The notes under the pieces are model-generated. The model had not been told where the DNA came from. It was given only the letters and a program-made list of their open reading frames with translations, and made no database searches. The position numbers and the translations under genes were made by a program. Shown one piece after another: positions 19,022-27,422 of a stretch of 64,000 nucleotides of DNA. Source of the DNA: Streptomyces sulfonofaciens (GTDB lineage: Bacteria; Actinomycetota; Actinomycetes; Streptomycetales; Streptomycetaceae). The stretch is from assembly GCF_014656295.1 (NCBI RefSeq), contig NZ_BNCD01000022.1, positions 1 to 64,000 on the forward strand, given 5' to 3'. How positions within the stretch are numbered: the first letter of the stretch is position 1; each line of letters opens with the position of its first letter.

Positions 19022-19507
19022 ATGACCGTCTTCCTCTGTTCCAAGTGCGGCACCGCGATCACGCCGGAGCTCACCGAGCTTGCCGCCGTCCCTGACGTCT
19101 CAGACGACGAGCGCGACCGGGACAAGGAGACACGCCGGGCGCCTTCCACCGTTCCGCAGGGCCACTACGCGATCGATCCCGAGCCCTGGGGACCTCCCTA
19201 CGTCGTGCAGGACGATCAGGATGACCCGAAGCCAGCTCAGTCGCGCGGACCTGCGGTCTGCCGCGAAGAAGGCTTCGTCACCTCGGCCGGCAGCCGACAC
19301 ACAGTGCTGGTGCACCCTGATGACGCCACCGGCCTTCAGCCGCTACCCAACTGGGAGAACAGCAGTGGGTGCTGCGGACCGACAGGCGATGAGGGGCTCA
19401 ACCGGTCCTGCCCCTGCGGCGCTCCGGTCGCGACCCTCGCGGCCGACTGTTTCGGACCCTTCGAACTGCACCTCGACCCAGTCCGCACCTACGCGTTCTC
19501 CCAGTAG
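19022..19507 (+). CDS. Small cysteine-rich protein, third gene of E2
   Basis: About 161 residues. Begins MTVFLCSKCGTAI, a CxxC zinc-ribbon-like start, and has CCGPTGDEG and CPCGAPVATLAADC later, so it probably binds zinc. No enzyme motif. An in-frame ATG at 18986 would overlap recombinase B by 14 bases and gives 12 more residues. It could be an accessory transposition gene or cargo; the cysteine layout recalls the YwqG-like cargo of E1 but the sequences are not obviously homologous. Confidence 0.7.
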   Translation: MTVFLCSKCGTAITPELTELAAVPDVSDDERDRDKETRRAPSTVPQGHYAIDPEPWGPPYVVQDDQDDPKPAQSRGPAVCREEGFVTSAGSRHTVLVHPDDATGLQPLPNWENSSGCCGPTGDEGLNRSCPCGAPVATLAADCFGPFELHLDPVRTYAFSQ

Positions 19508-19630
19508 GACCGCAAAGCGCGCGCGGACGACGTCCACGACACTCCCGACGGAACCCGTCCCCCCAACTTCTTCACGACTACTTTCCGTGGTGAACGACGG
19601 CTCCCAGGCGGACCTGCCGCCGAGCTGGGC

Positions 19631-19638
19631 TAGTTCGG
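19631..19638 (-). repeat. Right inverted end of E2
   Basis: TAGTTCGG, exact inverted partner of CCGAACTA at 15154-15161. Confidence 0.55.
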
Positions 19639-19645
19639 ATAAGAC

Positions 19646-19799
19646 CAGATCGGCGCCCTCGGCCTCGTCCTCAACGCTCTGGTCCTCTTCAACACCCGTT
19701 ACATGGATGCCGCCGTCACCCAGCTCCGCGCTGACGGCTTCGCGGTCCGGGACGAGGATGTCGCGCCTCTCCCCGTTCGTGCGGCACCACGTGAACATT
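19646..19799 (+). pseudogene. Tn3-family transposase, fragment 3 of 3 (C-terminal)
   Basis: Reads QIGALGLVLNALVLFNTRYM, DAAVTQLRADGFAVRDEDVA, then, after a small frameshift, LSPFVRHHVNI, the conserved C-terminal part of Tn3 transposases. Homology ends near 19799 before the expected final GRYSF region, so the true end and the inverted repeat of the transposon are lost. Confidence 0.85.
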
Positions 19800-19865
19800 T
19801 ATCTGGACATGTTGCAGAACTGATATTGGCGATCTGCCGTCGAACGGCTGTGGCAGCATGCGGCC

Positions 19866-20309
19866 ATGCCCTTCCCGCACCCCGACGGCGACTACGCGAT
19901 CACCGCGATGTATTCCGTCCCGGACGACGCCTGGTACCTGGAACTGCACCTTGCCGCCGATCAACGAGGTCTTGTGACCGCCATCGTCCCCGACGAGGAC
20001 CCGGTGCGAGAACCGACATTGTGCTTCGACCCCCAGGGCGGACACCTGGACATCCCGTACGAGGTCATGCGCTGGTTCATGGGTCAGGTCCAGGAGGAGA
20101 TCCGTGCGTCCCGCGCCTGGATGCGGCTGCGGCCCGAACTCGTCGAGGTCATCCACCGGCTGCGCCAGGAGTATCTGGGAGCCATCGATGATGACGACTT
20201 TCCCCGTGTCCTTGCAGAGGTGCACTCTGTGGTTCCAGCAGCCGACCTCCCCGTCGTTCTCGCGTCTGCGTTCGGGCGGAAGCCTGACGGCACCACCGTG
20301 GATTCCTGA
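19866..20309 (+). CDS. Hypothetical protein
   Basis: About 147 residues, acidic, with no signal peptide or membrane span (DGDYAITAMYSVPDDAWYLE, YEVMRWFMGQVQEEIRAS, LVEVIHRLRQEYLGAIDDDD). No family recognised. ATG at 19866 has no good ribosome binding site, so it may be leaderless or badly expressed. It lies between the Tn3 remnant and a recombinase relic and could be cargo stranded by their decay. Confidence 0.6.
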   Translation: MPFPHPDGDYAITAMYSVPDDAWYLELHLAADQRGLVTAIVPDEDPVREPTLCFDPQGGHLDIPYEVMRWFMGQVQEEIRASRAWMRLRPELVEVIHRLRQEYLGAIDDDDFPRVLAEVHSVVPAADLPVVLASAFGRKPDGTTVDS

Positions 20310-20351
20310 CTGCGTTGTAACGGGACGTCAAGCAAACTGACCAAAAGAGGA

Positions 20352-20783
20352 TCACGCATCCCTGGGTGCGTCTGGGGAAGTGGACTCACCAAGCTCGGCG
20401 AGGAGCTCGCAGATCCGTCCGGAGATCGTGGTATGTCGTTCCACCTCGCGTGGCCAGCCGCGTTCCACTGCATCGTTGATGAGCTGCTGCTCGGTGGCCA
20501 GACGGTGCCGCAGCTGCGGCGCGTATTCGCTCGTGGTGAAGAACTTCGAGCAGCGCAGATAGAGACCGCACGCGCAGGGTCCTTCAGCCGGGGTGCGAAG
20601 GCAGTGGCCGAGTTCGAGTTCTGTCTTGGAGAAGTTGCTCTTCAGCCAGCGGACGGTTTCCTCACCGAGCTGGTTGGCCAGCAGCGCCTCCGCGGCCGGG
20701 CCTGCGATGCGTCCGCCGGCAGCGATGACCTTCTCGTACTGCTCTTTGAGTACAGGGTCGGTGATGTGGGAGTACGTGGCCGC
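20352..20783 (-). pseudogene. Third TnpB-like tyrosine recombinase, C-terminal relic
   Basis: The minus-strand frame starts without its own initiation at AATYSHITDP and continues to IAGPAAEALLANQLGEE, NFSKTELELGHCLRTPAEGP, CACGLYLRCSKFFTTSEYAP and GWPREVERHTTI. This matches the C-terminal part of recombinase B of E1 (IAGPAAEELRTG, FFKTELELGRCLRLPAEGP, CECDLYLTCAKFVTTSDYAP). Only about 140 residues remain. The break is 9 bases upstream of the codon for the presumed catalytic Tyr (20774-20772), and the DNA beyond is a piece of the kinase gene. This shows that a third related element once lay here. Confidence 0.85.
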
Positions 20784-20928
20784 GCGAGCGATGTGTTCGC
20801 GCTCGGCTGCGTGCTCGTCCACGCGGCCACCGGACGGGCTCCCTTCGGCACCGGCAACGGGGCCCGCGCTGTCGCCGTGCACCTGTTCGGGCGGCAGGTA
20901 GCCGGGGGTGCCGAGTACCGCGTCCGGT
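20784..20928. repeat. Rearranged copy of kinase gene sequence from 2147-2291
   Basis: 20784-20858 is the exact reverse complement of 2147-2221; 20859-20928 is then an exact direct copy of 2222-2291. In the source these are one continuous stretch, so the copy looks like the source with its first 75 bases inverted in place. I see no mismatch, so it is recent or an assembly artefact. It fuses directly to the recombinase relic and codes for nothing intact. Confidence 0.85.
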
Positions 20929-21001
20929 CCACCCGAGAGTAGGCACCGGCAAAGGCGTGCCGGGCCGCGGTCGCCCGAGGTGCTTCGGCGGTACGAGGGC
21001 T

Positions 21002-21613
21002 TCAGGCCCCTTCCTCCGGTGCGCGGGTGGTGCTGCCGGCCGGGGTGAGGCAGCGGCGCACGAGTGCGAGGGTGCGCTGTGTGACCGTGTCGAGGGGGGT
21101 GCCGTTCTCGACGGCGGTCAAGGCGGTGTGCAGCATTCCGGCGATCAGGTCGGCCGTGAGCGCGGGCTCAGGAGTGCCGAGCTCCCGGACGGCGGCGCGG
21201 AACGGTTCGACCTGCTCCAGGTGGAGTTGCATCAGCCGCTGCCGGCAGGCCGGAGGAAGGCCGGCGTTCACGAGGGCGACCGCGGGCCGGTGTGCGCCTT
21301 CGGCGCCCAGGCGGAGGCTTTCCCCGAAAAACGCCTCGACGCGTTCCAGCGGGCCTTTCGCGGTGGCCATGGCACGGGTGAGTGCCTCGTTGGAGCGCCT
21401 GAAGGCTTCCTCCGTGATGGTGGCCAGGAGGGCTGTCGAAGAGTTGAAGTACTGGTAGACGCTGGAGCGGGCCAGGCCCGCGCGGGCGCCGACCGCCGCC
21501 GGTGTGACGGCGGCGGCGCCCTCGTTGACCAGGATGTCGATCGCCGCCCCGATCAGCGCCTCGCGTTGCTGGGCGCGGTGCTCGGCGACGGTGGAGGCGT
21601 TGATCTTCGGCAT
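21002..21613 (-). CDS. TetR/AcrR-family transcriptional regulator
   Basis: About 203 residues. N-terminal helix-turn-helix of the TetR type (ALIGAAIDILVNEGAAAVTP, VGARAGLARSSVYQYFNSST), then a helical ligand domain. ATG at 21613 has AGGAG about 11 bases upstream. It lies just downstream of an ABC ATPase and permease on the same strand, with a palindromic operator-like region in front of the permease at 23597-23641. The simplest reading is a local repressor of that exporter operon, cotranscribed with it. Confidence 0.88.
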   Translation of the reverse strand: MPKINASTVAEHRAQQREALIGAAIDILVNEGAAAVTPAAVGARAGLARSSVYQYFNSSTALLATITEEAFRRSNEALTRAMATAKGPLERVEAFFGESLRLGAEGAHRPAVALVNAGLPPACRQRLMQLHLEQVEPFRAAVRELGTPEPALTADLIAGMLHTALTAVENGTPLDTVTQRTLALVRRCLTPAGSTTRAPEEGA

Positions 21614-21675
21614 GCGGGGCGGGCTCCTGGAAGGGTGGACAGGGCCGGGAATGCGGCGCCGGTTGGCGGCCCCCG

Positions 21676-22392
21676 TCAGGACAGGCGGCCGTCGACCATC
21701 TCGTACACCCGGTCGGCAGCGTCCATTATCGCCGTGTCGTGGGTGACCATGACCGTGGCAGTGCCGCGCTCATGGGTCTGCTCGGCGATCAGTCGCACCG
21801 CCTCGGCGGACCGTACTCGGTCCAGTGCCGAGGTGGGTTCGTCCACCAGCAGGACGGCGGGGGAAGTCATCAGGGCGCGGGCCAGGCCCGCGCGCTGGCG
21901 CTCGCCGCCCGACACCTGATGCGGACGGGAGCCGGCGCGGTGGGTCAGTCCGACGGCTTCGATGAGTTCGTCTGCGCGGGCCCGGGCAGTGGTGTCGAGG
22001 CGTCCGTCGATGTGCAGGGGCAGCAGGAGCTGTTCCCTCACAGTGAGGGAGGCCAGCAGGTTCGACTGCTGGAAGACGAAGCCGATGTGGCGAAGACGGG
22101 CGGCGGTGCGTTCCTTGTCCGAGAGGGCGGTCAGCTCGGTGCCGGCGAAGTGCACGGTGCCCGAGGTGGGCCGCTGGAGGCCGCCGGCGACGGCAAGGAG
22201 GCTGGACTTGCCGGATCCGGAGGGGCCGACGACGGCGACGAACTCGCCGGGGGCCACGGTCAGGGCGACGTGGTCGAGGGCGGTGACGGCGGTATCGCCG
22301 TCGCCGAGGGTGAGGGTGACGTCGTCCAGGCGCAGCCCGCCGGAGCGGTCGGTGTTCGCGGCGGCCTGGTGGTCGGTGGCGGGTGTGGTCAT
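21676..22392 (-). CDS. ABC transporter ATP-binding protein (MacB/LolD-like)
   Basis: About 238 residues. Walker A GPSGSGKSS, Q-loop FVFQQSNLL, signature VSGGERQRAGLARAL, Walker B VLLVDEP and H-loop VTHD are all intact. The type partners an FtsX-like permease in export of lipoproteins, peptides or drugs or in signalling. ATG at 22392 overlaps the permease stop (ATGA), so the pair is translationally coupled. Because the permease upstream is frameshifted, the ATPase may now be orphaned. Confidence 0.9.
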   Translation of the reverse strand: MTTPATDHQAAANTDRSGGLRLDDVTLTLGDGDTAVTALDHVALTVAPGEFVAVVGPSGSGKSSLLAVAGGLQRPTSGTVHFAGTELTALSDKERTAARLRHIGFVFQQSNLLASLTVREQLLLPLHIDGRLDTTARARADELIEAVGLTHRAGSRPHQVSGGERQRAGLARALMTSPAVLLVDEPTSALDRVRSAEAVRLIAEQTHERGTATVMVTHDTAIMDAADRVYEMVDGRLS

Positions 22393-23515
22393 CGGGTGGC
22401 TCCCAGAGCGGTCAGGGGGTCGACGGCGGTGATGTGGCGGACGGCGACGACGGCGCCCACGGTCCCGAGGACGATGAGGAGGCCGGAGGAGGTGGCGACG
22501 GCCGGTGCGGAGAGGGAGAAGGGGGCCTTGCCGATCATCGCGCTGCCCAGGGCCAGGCCGACGGCGGTGCCGAGGGCCGTGGCTCCGACGAGCACGGCGA
22601 CGACCTGGGCGAGCGCGTCGCGCAGGATGTACCCGATGGGGGCGCCCAGTGCCTTCAGCAGGGCGATCTCGGGCTTGCGCTGGACGGTCCAGACGGTGAA
22701 GAACGCGCCGACGACCAGGGCGGAGATGACGTACAGGAATCCCTTGATCAGGGCCATGGTGCTCGACTCGGCCTCGTAGCCGGGGGACGCGTCGAACGTG
22801 GCCTCCTTGGTCTCGGCGAGGGTCCCGGTTGCCTTTTCGACCACGGCGACGTCGGCGCCCGGCTTCAGGGTCAGGGCCACTGCGGTGGCCTGGCGGCTCG
22901 CGGCCTCGGGCAGGTCGCCGGGCAGGCCGTAATGCAGATGCCGCCACGTGTCGAGGTCCGCGTAGACGACGCCGATGTGACCGTAGGAGACGGTCTCGTC
23001 GACCAAGCCCACGACCTTCAGCCGCACCCCGCTCCGGTCCGCGGTCAGAACATCGCCGATCTCCACCCCGAGATCGGCGATCTCCCGAGTGATCACGATG
23101 CCCGCACCGCCCTTCTTCAGGCCCTCACCCTTGCTGGGGCGGGGCGCCAGGGAGGAGTCCGGCGTCATACCGAAGACGGCGAGGTTGACCTGCTCGCCTT
23201 TCTTGGCGCCCTGGGTCACCTGGGCATTGGCCAGGGTGTTCCCGAACGGCTCCGCGCGCTCCACGCCCGGGGCCCTGGACCATGTCTGCCAGTCCTGCTC
23301 TTCCACGGTCGAGCGGGAGAACTGCTCGCTGGTCGCCTTCTCGTCGAAAGCCATGTGAGTCACGGGCAGCGCGCGCAGGCCGGATATGCCGCGTCCGCCA
23401 GACCGGAGGCAAGCCCGGACAGGAGGACACCGAGTACGGCGATGAGCGCGACCACCGCGCCCATCAGGGCGAAGCGACCGCGGGCGAAGCGCAGATCGCG
23501 TAGGGCAAGGAACAC
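22389..23515 (-). pseudogene. FtsX-like ABC permease, frameshifted near its N-terminus
   Basis: GTG at 23515 (GGAGAG upstream) gives VFLALRDLRFARGRF and a membrane helix (ALMGAVVALIAVLGVLLSGL), typical of the family, but this frame ends soon after SGLASGLADA. The rest continues in a different frame as ISGLRALPVTHMAFDEKATS, followed by the large extracytoplasmic loop and three C-terminal helices (GFLYVISALVVGAFFTVW onward). The loss of one G in a GCGGG-like run near 23389 would explain it. Unless it is a sequencing error, no full permease is made. Confidence 0.78.
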
Positions 23516-23596
23516 GGAGCTCTCCGAGCGATGAAGGGAATGAGGACACGACAGACTGGCCACGTCGCCTCTTTGCCTACACTTGACGACGTGAAT

Positions 23597-23641
23597 GTCG
23601 GCATCTTATCGGATGTTGCCGACGCGCCCGTCGGCATGTTG
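23597..23641 (-). promoter_or_regulatory. Operator-like palindromes and promoter of the ABC operon
   Basis: GTCGGCATC (23597-23605) faces GATGTTGCCGAC (23612-23623), and GCCGACG then faces CGTCGGC across 4 bases, so three half-sites of GTCGGCA type sit within 45 bases. On the minus strand TAAGAT lies inside the first palindrome and could be the -10 box. This suits repression by the TetR protein encoded in the same operon. The remainder of 23516-23948 shows nothing else. Confidence 0.5.
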
Positions 23642-23948
23642 TGTCGCGTACGTCGACCGGGTCCTCCCAGCCAGACCGCCCCTGTGCGGGTGTGGCCAGG
23701 CTTCGCCCGGGGTTTGCACCGGGTACGCCGACCGGCCGGATTGCTCACAAGGCCCGGTCGCCTAGCTGTTGATCACGACGCCGGAGCGGGCTGAGGAATC
23801 CGCCGTCACGGCCCGGGAACCGGCGGACCGCCGTCGCGGAGAGTTCCTTCTCGCTGGACCGCGGCGTCAAGGGAACAGCACCGACGCCTCGTGCAGTCGG
23901 CGCCCGACCAGGCCGCAGGCACGCTGCGGGTGAGGGCCTGCTCCGCGG

Positions 23949-24831
23949 TCAGCGACGGCTGCCGCCGGGAGCGAGCAGGCTGGTGAGCTCGGCGATCGCC
24001 TCTGGGGACGGCTTGAAACAGCGCCGGACGTTCTCCGGCTTCTTGTGCCTCGACTTCGCCATCAGCATCAGCAACGACGCGCCCTGCTCGCCGAGGTGGG
24101 TCAGGCAGGAGTGGCGGTACTCGTACAGATCCCGGCCCGTTGCAGGTCCACGTACGGCGGTGTGCTCGTCCAGCAGGGCGCGGGCCTGCCCGTACGACAG
24201 CCGGGCGAACCCGGTGTCCGGGCAGACGTCGCGCGGGCAGACGACCTTGCCGGGCCCCGGGCGGCGGTGGGTGACGAACACCGGCCCGCGGGTGCGTCCC
24301 TGCAGCAGGCGGGGCAGGAGCCGGGCAGTGCCGGCGTCCCAGTACACCGTCTCCAGCACGTAGTCCTCGCGGACCTGGCCCCCGGCGGCGGGCCTTGGTC
24401 CGGGCGCCCTTCGCCCTGACCGGGCAGCGGCGCCCGGCGAAGTCCAGGTCCTCGATGTTCACGCCAAGGATCTCCTCCGCCCTGGCCGACGTCTCGTGGA
24501 GCATCCGCCACAGGGTCTTCTCTCGAAGGTGAACCTCGCGCCGGGCGATCAGCCGGTCGACGGCCACCTTCGAGCGGGCCGGGGTCTCAGAGTCTGGTAC
24601 TGCCAGCCGCTTTGCCCAGGCCGGGACAGTCGGGCCCTCGTAACCGCGCTCGGAGCACCAACTCGTCCAGGAGAGCACGGCGCCGCGGCGGGCGCTCCAG
24701 GTGTTCACCGCCGAGCGGCCCCACAGCAGTTCCAGCGCCTCGCCGATCTCGGCGTCCGTCGCGGTGCTGCGGGGCGCCTCCCACCACTCCCTGCCGACCG
24801 AGCAGCCGGCCGAGCTCAACCGCCTGCTCAC
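23949..24831 (-). pseudogene. Tyrosine integrase, frameshifted and lacking the catalytic Tyr
   Basis: The first frame gives RSAVNTWSARRGAVLSWTSW and LWRMLHETSARAEEILGVNI with the first catalytic Arg; near 24385 homology moves to a second frame with YEYRHSCLTHLGEQGASLLM and AKSRHKKPENVRRCFKPSPE. In relatives the last motif reads VRRYF; here the Tyr is Cys (TGC), so even without the frameshift it could not cleave DNA. The N-terminal part also looks incomplete. It is an old relic, unrelated in type to the E1/E2 recombinases. Confidence 0.75.
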
Positions 24832-24955
24832 TCACTTCCTGGCGTGAGACCCTGCGGCCGGGCCCGGGCGCGCCTCGGTGCGTCGACCGTACGGGGCCGC
24901 ACCGGCGGGCAGGGGAGCGGACCACGCACGCCGCACGGGGCCCACTCCCGGCGGG

Positions 24956-24989
24956 GCCCCGCTCCGGAAGAGGCATGCGGGAGCGGGGC
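24956..24989 (-). terminator. Terminator hairpin after the alcohol dehydrogenase gene
   Basis: GCCCCGCTCC (24956-24965) pairs with GGAGCGGGGC (24980-24989) around a 14-base loop. It begins 15 bases beyond the stop codon of the minus-strand dehydrogenase gene. No U-run. Confidence 0.6.
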
Positions 24990-25003
24990 GCGGCTCTGGG
25001 GGG

Positions 25004-25963
25004 TCAGCCCCTGGGGCGGGTCACGAGGCGGCCGCGTACCTTGCCGTGGCGGAGCCGGTCGAGACCTTCGTTGAGGTCGGCGAAGGGGATCTCCTCCACG
25101 ACCGGTTCGATCCTGCCTTCCGCGATGAAGTCCAGCACCTGCTGGTACTCGTCCTTGCCGGCTCCGTACGAGCCGCGCAGCTCGACACTCTTGCGGATGA
25201 AGGTGCCGTTGGAGAAGGCGGTGCTCTTCGTACCGAGACCGACCAGGACCACACGTCCGAGGCGGCGTACGGCGTCGATCGCGTCGGACGTCGTGGAGCC
25301 CACACCGGCGAAGTCGATGATGGCGTCGGGTCGCAGGTCCGCCAGCGCGGTGAAATCGGTGAAGCAGTCGCGGGCGCCTGCCTTGCGGGCCGCCTCGAAG
25401 GTGTCGGGGTTGATGTCCACGCCGTAGACCGTGGCTCCCGCGATCACTCCGGTACGGACGCCGTTGAGGCCGAGGCCGCCCAGTCCCACCACGGCTATCA
25501 CATCGCCGGGCTTGGCCCGGGCCTCAGTGCGGACCGCGTGGTAGGCGGTGACGACCGAGTCCGTGGCGACGGCCGCGTGGACCGTGGAGACGCTGTCGGG
25601 GATGGGCACGAGGGTGGAGGCGTGTGCCACCAGGCGCTCGGCGTAACCGCCGTCGATGCCGATACCCGGGGCGTAGTACGCCTGGACCTGCGGATGCGCG
25701 ATGATCGCGACGGCCACGCGGTCACCCGTCGCGAAGCCCTCCACCCCCTCGCCGAGGGCGGAGACGGTGCCCGCCACCTCGTGGCCGAGGGTGAAGGGCG
25801 GCCGGGGAGCGGGCTCGATCACGCCGTCGATCATGTGGACGTCGGAGTGGCACAGCCCGGCGACGTCGACGTCCACCACGACCCAGCCGGGGTCCGGCAC
25901 CGGGTCCGGCAGGTCGACGCACTGCAGCGGGGCGCCCTTGGCCACGTATCGGAAGGCCTTCAT
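25004..25963 (-). CDS. Zinc-dependent medium-chain alcohol dehydrogenase
   Basis: About 319 residues. Catalytic zinc motifs GLCHSDVH and GHEVAGTV are present, and the NAD(P) fold has VGLGGLGLNGV. The four-cysteine structural-zinc lobe of classical alcohol dehydrogenases is not seen; the AIIAHPQVQAYYAPGIG region has none. It oxidises alcohols or reduces aldehydes, substrate unknown. ATG at 25963. Divergent from an SDR gene about 310 bases away; the two oxidoreductases may share that control region. Confidence 0.88.
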   Translation of the reverse strand: MKAFRYVAKGAPLQCVDLPDPVPDPGWVVVDVDVAGLCHSDVHMIDGVIEPAPRPPFTLGHEVAGTVSALGEGVEGFATGDRVAVAIIAHPQVQAYYAPGIGIDGGYAERLVAHASTLVPIPDSVSTVHAAVATDSVVTAYHAVRTEARAKPGDVIAVVGLGGLGLNGVRTGVIAGATVYGVDINPDTFEAARKAGARDCFTDFTALADLRPDAIIDFAGVGSTTSDAIDAVRRLGRVVLVGLGTKSTAFSNGTFIRKSVELRGSYGAGKDEYQQVLDFIAEGRIEPVVEEIPFADLNEGLDRLRHGKVRGRLVTRPRG

Positions 25964-26272
25964 CGATCACTCCAAGCTTCAATCGAGGTGGAACCGCGGC
26001 AGCCTACCGCCGCGTCAGTAGCCGCTGGTGAACAAGCGGTTGGCTGCCGCCCCGGCCCGGCCCGGCGCTGCCTGCCACCGCTGCCCTGCGCCCCACCACC
26101 TCCGACAGGACTCCGAGCGCGCCGCCCGCCTCGCGGCGCTGCCGCACCCCCGCCGGCAGCCGTCCACGTCCGGGTTCGATCGTTTGCGGAGGCGGACAGG
26201 TGGAACCCGTCCGGGGCAGCGGAAGAGCCCGTCGACCGGGGACGCGGGCACGCGCGAGGGAAAGGGGCAGGG
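25964..26272. promoter_or_regulatory. Divergent intergenic region
   Basis: Separates the alcohol dehydrogenase (minus) from the SDR gene (plus). No ORF with support, no clear palindrome and no confident -10/-35 pair. Confidence 0.35.
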
Positions 26273-27058
26273 ATGTCTGTTGCAGTGGTGACCGGCGCGG
26301 ATTCCGGAATCGGGCGGGCGACCGCCGTGCGGCTGGCTCAGGCGGGCATGGACGTGGGCATCACCTGGCACACCGACGAGAAGGGCGCGCTGGAGACCGC
26401 CGAGGAAGTACGGGCGGCGGGTCGCCGGGCTGATGTCGCCCGGCTCGATCTCACCGAGCTGCCGGACGCGGCAGGCGTCGTCGACACCCTCGCCGACGCC
26501 TTGGGCGGCCTTGACGTACTGGTCAACAACGCCGGCACGGGTACCTCGACGCCGTTCCTGGAGTTGGACCATGCCACGGTGCGGCAGGTTCTCGACGTGG
26601 ACCTGGTCGGCCCCCTCCTGTGCTCCCAACGCGCCGCGCAGCGGATGGTCGAACAGGGCAGGGGAGGCCGGATCGTCAACGTCACCTCCGTCCACGAGCA
26701 CCAGCCGCGCGTGGGCGCCGCGCCGTACTGCGCGGCCAAGGGCGGCCTCGGGCTGCTGACCCAGGTGATGGCTCTGGAACTCGCCGAGTACGGCATCACG
26801 GCGAACGCGGTGGCGCCGGGAGAGATCGCCACGCCCATGACCGGCCAGGAGGACGAGGACGTCGCACGCAAGGACCGCCCCGGCATACCGCTGGGCCGGC
26901 CCGGGGACGCCCGTGAGGTGGCTTCGGTCATCGCCTTCCTCGCGGGTCCCGAGGCGTCCTACACCACCGGGGCCTCCTGGGTCGTCGACGGCGGTATGGT
27001 CCGCATGGGCCCCCAGGCCGGTTCCCATCTGACCGGCAACGACTGGCGCCGGCCCTGA
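26273..27058 (+). CDS. Short-chain dehydrogenase/reductase
   Basis: About 261 residues. Classical SDR features: TGADSGIGRAT near the N-terminus (cofactor binding), NNAGTG, the active-site serine in VNVTSVHEH and YCAAKGG (Tyr-x-x-x-Lys). It ends with the usual VDGGM. It resembles glucose/3-oxoacyl reductase-like SDRs; the substrate is not evident. ATG at 26273 is supported by AAAGGGGCAGGG just upstream. Confidence 0.9.
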   Translation: MSVAVVTGADSGIGRATAVRLAQAGMDVGITWHTDEKGALETAEEVRAAGRRADVARLDLTELPDAAGVVDTLADALGGLDVLVNNAGTGTSTPFLELDHATVRQVLDVDLVGPLLCSQRAAQRMVEQGRGGRIVNVTSVHEHQPRVGAAPYCAAKGGLGLLTQVMALELAEYGITANAVAPGEIATPMTGQEDEDVARKDRPGIPLGRPGDAREVASVIAFLAGPEASYTTGASWVVDGGMVRMGPQAGSHLTGNDWRRP

Positions 27059-27362
27059 ACTTGACGTCCAACTGCCCGGCCGGACCCGCCGGGACGCCGG
27101 CGTCCTCCGGCAGCGCGACCTACCGGCCGCGCAGGCGGCAGCGGTGCGCGAGGGGCAGCCGGTCACCTCGCTCCGTGGGCCCCGCGCGGCCGCTCGCGCT
27201 CGTCGAGCGCCTGACCGACCAGGCCGCCGCGCCGGATACGCCCCGCAACCGCACGCGCCCGCCCTAAGTCGTGATCAGGTGGCCGGGAAAAGGGATGGAC
27301 GGGGTGTTGCTCGGGCTTGTAGCTTGCAGTCGACCGCGACACCGCCCGAGGAGGTGAGACCC
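27059..27362. promoter_or_regulatory. Promoter region of the second leader
   Basis: No gene. ATGGAC (27295-27300) and TGTAGC (27318-27323), 17 bases apart, are possible -35 and -10 boxes; the first lies within GGxTGGACGGG shared with the region before the other leader. I did not find a long rifamycin-associated inverted repeat here. Confidence 0.4.
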
Positions 27363-27422
27363 GTGAACGCTGTATCGACGTGGGTGCTCCCCCTTGCCGT
27401 CACGGTCGGGCGATTGACGTAA
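27363..27422 (+). CDS. 19-residue leader peptide (copy 2)
   Basis: Starts at GTG and reads (M)NAVSTWVLPLAVTVGRLT, then TAA. It differs from copy 1 (6390-6449) at three positions only, F/S, E/T and L/A, while start codon, stop codon and many third bases also differ, so the peptide is under selection. Ribosome binding site GAGGAGGTGAG with 8 bases to the GTG, identical in layout. It is followed at once by a stem-loop reaching the start codon of the rox-like gene. Confidence 0.8.
   Translation: MNAVSTWVLPLAVTVGRLT

Larger units (their letters stand above)
15147..19645 (+). mobile_element. Tn554-like tyrosine-recombinase element E2, second insertion in the same transposase gene
   Basis: Limits come from the host gene: GMED at 15146 and QIGALGLVLN from 19646, with GAC present at both junctions. 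Inverted ends CCGAACTA (15154-15161) and TAGTTCGG (19631-19638) lie just inside. The element carries recombinase A (frameshifted), a long recombinase B and a small cysteine-rich protein. Two recombinase genes contain TTA codons. E1 and E2 differ in end sequence and cargo, so they are different elements, not copies. About 130 bases of non-coding element DNA follow the last gene. Confidence 0.8.

Noticed and set aside
27280..27362. A rifamycin-associated element (long inverted repeat) upstream of the rox-like gene
   Set aside because: I looked for a long GC-rich palindrome before the leader and saw none; control by the leader and hairpin is better supported.
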